NCBI GenBank assembly: GCA_049889415.1
Contig: JBMHDL010000006.1
Span: 62,001 to 126,000 of the forward strand
Direction of reading: 5' to 3'
Source of the DNA: JAYQKL01 sp049889415
GTDB taxonomy: Bacteria; Pseudomonadota; Alphaproteobacteria; RS24
DNA: 64,000 nucleotides
In this document: in pieces, positions 58,469 through 64,000 of the stretch
Layout of the letters: each line of letters opens with the position of its first letter
Position numbering within the stretch: the first letter of the stretch is position 1
Notes under the pieces: generated by a model
What the model was told of the DNA's origin: nothing
The model's database searches: none
Seen by the model: the letters and a program-made list of their open reading frames with translations, nothing else
Made by a program: the position numbers and the translations under genes

Positions 58469-60601
58469 TTAGTCCTCGTCAGACTCCGCCGGCTTGCCCT
58501 CAAGGTCTTCGCCGGTTTCCTGGTCCACGACCTTCATCGACAGGCGTACCTTGCCGCGGTCATCAAAGCCCATCAGCTTGACTTTGACCGTGTCGCCTTC
58601 GGACACAACATCAGAGGTGTTGGCAACGCGCTCGTTTTTCAGCTGGGAAATATGCACAAGGCCGTCTTTTTTGCCGAAGAAGTTCACAAAGGCACCAAAG
58701 TCCATGACCTTGACGACCGTGCCCTCATAAATCACGCCTACTTCCGGCTCGGCGACAATCGAGTTGATCCAGTCAACCGCGGCCTTGATGACCTCGGCGT
58801 CGCTGGACGCAACCTTGATGACGCCGTCATCGCCGATATCGACCTTAGCGCCGGTGGTGTCGACAATCTCGCGGATGACCTTGCCGCCGGTACCGATGAC
58901 TTCGCGGATCTTATCCTGCGGCACGGTCAGTGTTTCAATCTTGGGCGCATATTCACCCATTTCAGATCGGGCTTCGCCAAGTGCCTTGTTCATCTCACCC
59001 AGAATATGCTCACGGCCGCCTTTGGCCTGGTCGAGCGCAACCTGCATGATTTCTTCGGTAATACCGGTGATCTTGATGTCCATCTGCAAAGAGGTGATAC
59101 CATCAGCGGTGCCGGCGACCTTGAAGTCCATGTCACCGAGATGATCCTCGTCACCGAGAATATCGGACAGGACAGCAAAATCATCGCCTTCCTTAATCAA
59201 GCCCATGGCAATACCGGCGACAGGCTTTTTGATCGGCACACCGGCATCCATCATGGCCAGCGAAGAACCGCAGACCGTCGCCATGGAAGACGACCCGTTA
59301 GACTCGGTAATTTCGGATACCAGGCGCAAAGTGTAAGGGAACTCCTCCTTGCTTGGCAGCATCGGCTTCAACGCCCGCCAGGCAAGCTTGCCGTGCCCGA
59401 TTTCGCGCCGACCGGTGAAGCCGACGCGCCCGGTTTCACCGACGGAATAGGGCGGGAAGTTGTAATGCAGCAGGAAGTTTTCCTTATAGGTGCCTTCCAA
59501 CGCATCGACAAACTGCTCATCATCGCCGGTGCCGAGTGTAGCAACGACAATGGCCTGCGTCTCACCGCGGGTAAACAGGGCCGAACCATGCGCACGCGGC
59601 AGAATGCCGGCTTCACTTTCAATGGCCCGCACATCAGCAAGACCGCGGCCATCAATGCGCGTCTTGGTGGCCAAAATGGACCCGCGTACAATGTCGCTTT
59701 CAACCGACTTGACCGCGCCTGACAGCGCAATGCGATCATCGTCCGAAGCACCTTCGGCCAACAGCTCGGCCATGACCTTGTCTTTGGCTTCCGCAATCAA
59801 GGACTGACGCGTCACCTTGTCGGCCTCCTGATAGGCGGCCTCAAGCTCAGCGCCGACCAGACCGGTAATCTGTGCTTTCAGGTCGCTGTTATCGACCACC
59901 GGCACATCACGCGGTTCTTTGGCGCATTTTTCGGCCAGAGAGATAATCATGTCGATGACTTTCTGGAACTCCTTATGGCCGTACATGACAGCGCCCAGCA
60001 TGATGTCCTCCGACAGCTCATTGGCCTGGCTTTCCACCATCAGCACCGCGTCACGCGTGCCGGCCACAACCAGATCAAGTTCGCTTTCCGCCGTATCCTC
60101 AATGCTCGGATTGAGCAGATATTCACCGTCCTTGAAGCCGACCCGCGCCGCCCCGATCGGGCCGAGGAACGGAATGCCGGAAATGGTCAAAGCGGCAGAT
60201 ACCGCCACCATAGCGACAATGTCGCTGTCATTTTCAAGGTCATGGCTCACAACGGTTGCAATGACCTGCGTTTCGTTTTTAAAGCCCTTGGCAAAGAGCG
60301 GGCGAATTGGTCGGTCAATCAGACGCGACACCAAGGTTTCCTTTTCGCTCGGACGCCCTTCCCGCTTGAAATAGCCGCCCGGGATTTTCCCTGCAGCATA
60401 GGCTTTTTCCTGATAATTCACTGTCAGCGGGAAAAAGTCGATCCCCGCTTTCGGCTGGCGGTCGGCAACCACCGTCGCCAGCACTGTTGTATCTCCGTAA
60501 GTCACCAGCACAGCACCGTCCGCTTGACGGGCCACTTTGCCGGTTTCAATGATGAGCGGCTGTCCGCCCCAATCTATCTCTTCTCGAGTCAGCGTAAACA
60601 T
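58469..60601 (-). CDS. pnp: Polyribonucleotide nucleotidyltransferase
   Basis: The 710-residue exoribonuclease degrades RNA 3' to 5' using phosphate and is a core degradosome enzyme. Two RNase PH domains (start FTLTREEIDWGGQPL, second with GSALFTRGETQAIV) flank a helical linker. A KH domain with VIGTGGKVIREIVDTTGAK and an S1 domain with GTVVKVMDFGAFVNF follow. The acidic tail ends EDLEGKPAESDED. AGGAAA precedes the ATG at 60601. It follows rpsO, the conserved order. Confidence 0.96.
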   Translation of the reverse strand: MFTLTREEIDWGGQPLIIETGKVARQADGAVLVTYGDTTVLATVVADRQPKAGIDFFPLTVNYQEKAYAAGKIPGGYFKREGRPSEKETLVSRLIDRPIRPLFAKGFKNETQVIATVVSHDLENDSDIVAMVAVSAALTISGIPFLGPIGAARVGFKDGEYLLNPSIEDTAESELDLVVAGTRDAVLMVESQANELSEDIMLGAVMYGHKEFQKVIDMIISLAEKCAKEPRDVPVVDNSDLKAQITGLVGAELEAAYQEADKVTRQSLIAEAKDKVMAELLAEGASDDDRIALSGAVKSVESDIVRGSILATKTRIDGRGLADVRAIESEAGILPRAHGSALFTRGETQAIVVATLGTGDDEQFVDALEGTYKENFLLHYNFPPYSVGETGRVGFTGRREIGHGKLAWRALKPMLPSKEEFPYTLRLVSEITESNGSSSMATVCGSSLAMMDAGVPIKKPVAGIAMGLIKEGDDFAVLSDILGDEDHLGDMDFKVAGTADGITSLQMDIKITGITEEIMQVALDQAKGGREHILGEMNKALGEARSEMGEYAPKIETLTVPQDKIREVIGTGGKVIREIVDTTGAKVDIGDDGVIKVASSDAEVIKAAVDWINSIVAEPEVGVIYEGTVVKVMDFGAFVNFFGKKDGLVHISQLKNERVANTSDVVSEGDTVKVKLMGFDDRGKVRLSMKVVDQETGEDLEGKPAESDED

Positions 60602-60680
60602 ACATTTTCCTATCATGTCATCGCGGCCCCTTGGCCGGATGCGTTAACACCGTCAAAGGCCCATCCCCTGACGGCTATTC

Positions 60681-60710
60681 AAAAAATGAAAACCGGGCCA
60701 GGCCCGGTTT
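60681..60710 (-). terminator. Terminator/attenuator between rpsO and pnp
   Basis: AAACCGGGCC (60690-60699) and GGCCCGGTTT (60701-60710) make a strong stem with a very tight turn. On the minus strand TTTTCATTTTTT follows. It begins 11 bases after the rpsO stop, so most rpsO transcripts probably end here while some read into pnp. Confidence 0.82.
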
Positions 60711-60720
60711 CCAATCACAC

Positions 60721-60990
60721 TCAGCGGCGCAGACCCAGACGTGAAATCAGGGACTTGTAACGTTCTTCGTCACGATCCTTGACATAGTCCAGAAGACGGC
60801 GACGCTGTGAGACCATTTTCAACAATCCGCGGCGTGAATGATTATCCTTGCCGTGGGATTTAAAATGCTCCGTCAGGTTCGCAATGCGTTCCGACAAAAT
60901 CGCAACCTGCACTTCAGGCGACCCTGTGTCGCCGTCCTTGGTTGCATACTCCTTGACAAGCTCAAGCTTGCGTTCAGCTGTTATCGACAT
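60721..60990 (-). CDS. rpsO: Ribosomal protein S15
   Basis: The 89-residue protein shows SITAERKLELVKEYATKDGDTGSPEVQVA, then SHGKDNHSRRGLLKMVSQRRRLLDYVK, the S15 core that binds the 16S three-way junction. The end SRLGLRR is also typical. It lies between truB and pnp as in most proteobacteria and is followed by a strong terminator. Confidence 0.97.
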   Translation of the reverse strand: MSITAERKLELVKEYATKDGDTGSPEVQVAILSERIANLTEHFKSHGKDNHSRRGLLKMVSQRRRLLDYVKDRDEERYKSLISRLGLRR

Positions 60991-61019
60991 CGGTCACTCC
61001 TTTGCAAAACTAGCCGTGG

Positions 61020-61985
61020 CTAGAGATTAAAAACACGGGTCGGCTGAAACCGCCCCAAGGTGACCCTGCCAATGGCAACTGGCTGTTCAGCCAGCGTAAG
61101 GACAGCCTCAATCCCATCCGGGTCTGCGCTGTCCATTATGGGTGTCACCTCAATCGACCGGCCCATTTTGACATGGGCCGCCTCCGCCTCATTTATCGGC
61201 AGTGCCGGGATGTCGTCCAGCGCTGTCGTCAGCGGCAGCAAAAGGGCGTCTAATGCGTCAAATGCGTCACTATCAGGCATTTGGGCAACGAACCCTTCCG
61301 TCTGCGCGGCAATATGGACCAAATCCATGCATTTTACCAGCGTTAATGCGTTTTTTTCTGAAAACGGCCCGACCCGTGTCCGCCGTAAAAAACACACATG
61401 CCCGCATGTGCCCAAAGCGGCGGCCAAATCCCGGGCCAAAGAGCGGATATATGTGCCTTTTCCGCAGGTTACGGAAAAACTGGCATGATCCTGGTCGGCA
61501 CACTCCAACAACTCTAGACGCGCAATACGTACCAGACGGGCGGCCAGTTCCACCGCCTCCCCGTCACGGGCGCGGGCATAAGCGCGTTTGCCGTTCACCT
61601 TGATGGCCGAATAGGCGGGCGGAGTTTGGGTAATTTCACCGATAAATTGTGGTAGGGCGGCCAGAATATCCTTTTCGCTCGGGCGACCCTCACTATGCGC
61701 CAGCGCTTCGCCTTCCACATCATCCGTGGTGGTCGCCACCCCCCAGCGTACGGTGAACTCATACTCTTTTTCCGCATCGACCAGATATGGCACGGTTTTG
61801 GTGGCTTCCCCGAAAGCCACCGGCAGAATACCTGTCGCCAGCGGGTCCAGTGTTCCGGCATGGCCTGCTTTTTGCGCGTTAAAGAGCCGGCGCAAACGGT
61901 TGACCGCCTGTGCCGACGACATGTGCAGTTCCTTGTCTAGATTAACCCAGCCGGAAACCGAGCGGCCCTTACGCCGCCGGCCCAT
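61020..61985 (-). CDS. truB: tRNA pseudouridine-55 synthase
   Basis: The 321-residue enzyme makes pseudouridine 55 in tRNA T-loops. It has GWVNLDKELHMSS, the catalytic Asp47 in AGHAGTLDPLATGILPV, PPAYSAIKVNGKRAYARARDG and CGKGTYIRSLARDL. The C-terminal region holds a PUA-like end (IGRVTLGRFQPTRVFN). I chose ATG 61985 (MGRRRKGRSV), which overlaps the rbfA end by 17 bases; an earlier in-frame ATG at 62000 is possible. Confidence 0.95.
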   Translation of the reverse strand: MGRRRKGRSVSGWVNLDKELHMSSAQAVNRLRRLFNAQKAGHAGTLDPLATGILPVAFGEATKTVPYLVDAEKEYEFTVRWGVATTTDDVEGEALAHSEGRPSEKDILAALPQFIGEITQTPPAYSAIKVNGKRAYARARDGEAVELAARLVRIARLELLECADQDHASFSVTCGKGTYIRSLARDLAAALGTCGHVCFLRRTRVGPFSEKNALTLVKCMDLVHIAAQTEGFVAQMPDSDAFDALDALLLPLTTALDDIPALPINEAEAAHVKMGRSIEVTPIMDSADPDGIEAVLTLAEQPVAIGRVTLGRFQPTRVFNL

Positions 61986-62397
61986 TTTCACCTTCCGCAT
62001 CCGGGTCAGCCAAATCGCCGCGCACCTTTTCATCATCAAACAGGCGCCGCATATGATCGGCATTGTCAAAGCTCTCATCCGCCTTGAACGTCAGCTCCGG
62101 GACATATTTCAGCCGCAGCCCTTTGCTCATTTCACCACGCAACATCGGCGCACACAGGTTCAGCTTGCGCACGACCTCATCCTGCGCCACGCCACCCAAT
62201 GGAATGACGAAGGCTGTAGCATTACGCAAATCCGGGCTGGCGGAGACTTCGGTGACGGTAATGGTTCGGGTATCAAGGTCCAAATCCCGCACATCATTAC
62301 GGGCAAACACTTCGCACAATCTGTGACGAAACAATTCCCCGACCCGCAACTGACGTTGGCTGGGGCCGTTGGATTGACCTTTTTGCGTGCGTTTCAT
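61969..62397 (-). CDS. rbfA: Ribosome-binding factor A
   Basis: The 142-residue KH-like protein acts in late maturation of the 30S subunit. It has QRQLRVGELFRHRLCEVFAR, TVTEVSASPDLRNATAFVIPL, KLNLCAPMLRGEMSKGLRLKYVPELTF and the DNADHMRRLFD end, as usual in RbfA. It begins 29 bases after the infB stop and overlaps truB, in the conserved infB-rbfA-truB-rpsO-pnp order. Confidence 0.94.
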   Translation of the reverse strand: MKRTQKGQSNGPSQRQLRVGELFRHRLCEVFARNDVRDLDLDTRTITVTEVSASPDLRNATAFVIPLGGVAQDEVVRKLNLCAPMLRGEMSKGLRLKYVPELTFKADESFDNADHMRRLFDDEKVRGDLADPDAEGENGPAA

Positions 62398-62426
62398 CGG
62401 CGCCTCCGGTATCAGACAGGATGCGG

Positions 62427-64000
62427 TCAGTCATCTAGTGAGCGGGCGATTTCCTCGACTTCGTAACACTCGATGACATCACCAACCTTGAGGTCGTCAT
62501 AGGTTTCAAAAGCCATACCACATTCCTGACCGGCATTGACCTCTTTGACCTCATCCTTGAAACGGCGCAAGGAACTGAGCTCACCCTCATGGATGACAAC
62601 ACTGTCACGGATCAAACGCACCCGTGCGCCACGGCGTACCAGACCGTCGGTCACCCGGCAGCCGGCGACTTTGCCGGATTTGGAAATTGAGAAAACCTCC
62701 AGCACTTCAGCATTGCCGAGCATGTTTTCACGCAAATCAGGTGACAGCATGCCGGACATGGCGGCCTTGATGTCGTCGACAAGGTCATAAATGACATTGT
62801 AATAACGGATTTCAATCCCCTCTTCATCCGCCATATTACGGGCTTGGGCGTTGGCGCGGACATTAAAGCCCAGCACCGGCGCTTTTGACGCCGCCGCCAG
62901 GGTAATGTCGCTTTCCGTCACGCCACCGACCGCAGCATGTACCACCCGGGCGCGCACTTCTTCATTGCCGAGTTTCTCGACCGCCTGAGTAATGGCCTCC
63001 GCCGACCCCTGCACATCCGCCTTGACGACAATTGCCATTTCCTTGGTGTCGGTCTCCTTGAGCTGTTGCAGCATCTGGTCAAGTGATGACCGCGCCCCGG
63101 TCGCCGTGCGGTTTTGTCGGGCTGTACGTTGACGGTATTCAGCGATTTCACGCGCTTTAGCTTCACTTTCAACGACGTTGAACATATCACCGGCAGCCGG
63201 CACACCCCCAGCGCCCAAAATCTCAACCGGCGCCGCAGGGCCGGCCTCCTCAAGGGTCTCGCCTTTATCATTCAGCATGGCCCGGACACGGCCCGACTCT
63301 TCACCGACAACAAAAATGTCCCCGACACGCAAAGTACCGCGTTGCAGCAGGACCGTGGCGACCGTGCCGCGGCCCTTGTCCAGCTTGGCCTCAATCACCA
63401 CACCCTCGGCTTCACGTTCCGGATTGGCTTTCAACTCCAGCAGCTCTGCCTGCAGCAGAACCGACTCAACGAGACTGTCAAGACCATCCCCTTTCAGGGC
63501 GGAAACCTCGACAAACTGCGTCTCACCACCCATATCTTCGGCAATAATTTCATGCTGCAGCAGCTCGTTTTTCACCCGTGTCGGGTCGGCTTCCGGCTTG
63601 TCCATTTTATTGACCGCCACAATCATCGGGACTTCCGCCGCCTTGGCATGATTAATGGCTTCAACGGTTTGCGGCATGACACCATCATCAGCGGCCACGA
63701 CCAGAATAACGATATCCGTCACCTTGGCACCGCGCGCACGCATGGACGTAAACGCCGCATGACCTGGCGTATCGATGAAAGTCACTTTCTGGTCGCTCTC
63801 CGTCGTGACCTGATAGGCACCGATATGCTGCGTGATACCGCCGGCCTCGCCGTCAACAATGTCAGTCTTGCGCAGAGCATCAAGCAATGAGGTTTTACCG
63901 TGATCAACATGGCCCATAACCGTAACGACGGCCGGACGCGGCAGCTTCAGGGTCTCATCATCGTCATCCGTATCAATGACATCCTCGACATCGGAGTCGG
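62427..64000 (-). CDS. infB: Translation initiation factor IF-2 (N-terminus outside window)
   Basis: About 524 residues of the C-terminal part are seen. The frame continues past the ATG at 63917 to the window edge (VEDVIDTDDDDETLKLPRPAVV), so that ATG is internal. The GTPase domain has GHVDHGKTSLLD, GGITQHIGAY, DTPGHAAF and NKMDKPEAD. Domains II, III and the C-terminal tRNA-binding domain follow (GQECGMAFETYDDLKVGDVIE). IF-2 places initiator tRNA on the ribosome. The missing N-terminal extension lies beyond position 64000. Confidence 0.96.
   Translation of the reverse strand, partial: DSDVEDVIDTDDDDETLKLPRPAVVTVMGHVDHGKTSLLDALRKTDIVDGEAGGITQHIGAYQVTTESDQKVTFIDTPGHAAFTSMRARGAKVTDIVILVVAADDGVMPQTVEAINHAKAAEVPMIVAVNKMDKPEADPTRVKNELLQHEIIAEDMGGETQFVEVSALKGDGLDSLVESVLLQAELLELKANPEREAEGVVIEAKLDKGRGTVATVLLQRGTLRVGDIFVVGEESGRVRAMLNDKGETLEEAGPAAPVEILGAGGVPAAGDMFNVVESEAKAREIAEYRQRTARQNRTATGARSSLDQMLQQLKETDTKEMAIVVKADVQGSAEAITQAVEKLGNEEVRARVVHAAVGGVTESDITLAAASKAPVLGFNVRANAQARNMADEEGIEIRYYNVIYDLVDDIKAAMSGMLSPDLRENMLGNAEVLEVFSISKSGKVAGCRVTDGLVRRGARVRLIRDSVVIHEGELSSLRRFKDEVKEVNAGQECGMAFETYDDLKVGDVIECYEVEEIARSLDD

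Noticed and set aside
1..64000. tRNA or rRNA genes, CRISPR arrays, insertion sequences, prophage or toxin-antitoxin genes
   Set aside because: No cloverleaf-like sequences, regular repeat-spacer units, transposase-like proteins or terminal repeats were seen in the non-coding gaps or among the proteins.

Overview
This window looks like a chromosomal housekeeping segment of an alphaproteobacterium with middling-to-high GC. The evidence is gene content and order. Examples are tlpA/argH/lptM/lysA, metX-metW divergent from chorismate mutase-hisC-tyrA, a RegA/RegB pair with a SCO/SenC protein, Irr next to fabA-fabB, a two-gene ubiE-ubiB unit followed by coaBC-dut, and gyrB-recF-dnaN-dnaA beside rpsT-mutM. 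I cannot fix the order or genus. Abundant crotonase and acyl-CoA dehydrogenase genes, glcB and an RegBA system suggest a free-living aerobic or facultative heterotroph.

Layout. 1-6.6 kb: truncated TlpA thioredoxin, then argH, a tiny LptM-type lipoprotein, lysA, ftsE-ftsX, a YdcF-like protein and a DUF2125 protein. 6.6-16.6 kb: amino-acid and folate metabolism, with tyrA-hisC-chorismate mutase on the minus strand, metX-metW, a methyltransferase divergent from gloB, and a tight pabB-pabA-pabC run ending against rpmF. 16.7-28.5 kb: catabolism and membrane genes, with a PQQ sugar dehydrogenase, malate synthase G, a MAPEG protein, an epoxide hydrolase, three crotonase-fold proteins, an acyl-CoA dehydrogenase, YciB and a saccharopine-dehydrogenase-like reductase. 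28.6-34 kb: LCM-type methyltransferase, GIY-YIG protein, bioB, then regA-regB-ankyrin (one minus-strand unit) divergent from a SCO copper chaperone. 34-42 kb: gyrB, recF, dnaN, dnaA, a rhodanese, a ~600-base non-coding stretch and rpsT. 42-51.6 kb: mutM, ubiE-ubiB, coaBC-dut, an Rrf2 regulator with cysK and a ThiF/MoeB-like enzyme, a 2-hydroxyacid dehydrogenase and an SH3 protein. 51.6-56.6 kb: an operon of rubrerythrin, Fe-S oxidoreductase and DUF3501, the iron regulator Irr, and fabA-fabB. 56.6-64 kb: an exported amidohydrolase and the translation/RNA block infB-rbfA-truB-rpsO-pnp, with infB running off the edge.

Most interesting places. (i) The rubrerythrin operon has a consensus-like promoter preceded by a perfect TTTAGAA-N3-TTCTAAA palindrome resembling the Irr-binding ICE motif, and a 10-bp all-GC hairpin sits between its first two genes. 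(ii) The gap between rpsT and the rhodanese gene carries a strong minus-strand terminator after a G-U-tolerant hairpin but no convincing gene, which suggests an unannotated small RNA or an attenuated leader. (iii) An exported ankyrin-repeat protein sits immediately upstream of regB. No CRISPR array, insertion sequence, prophage, tRNA or rRNA gene was seen. Nothing here is clearly a wholly new system; most of the window is conserved core genome.
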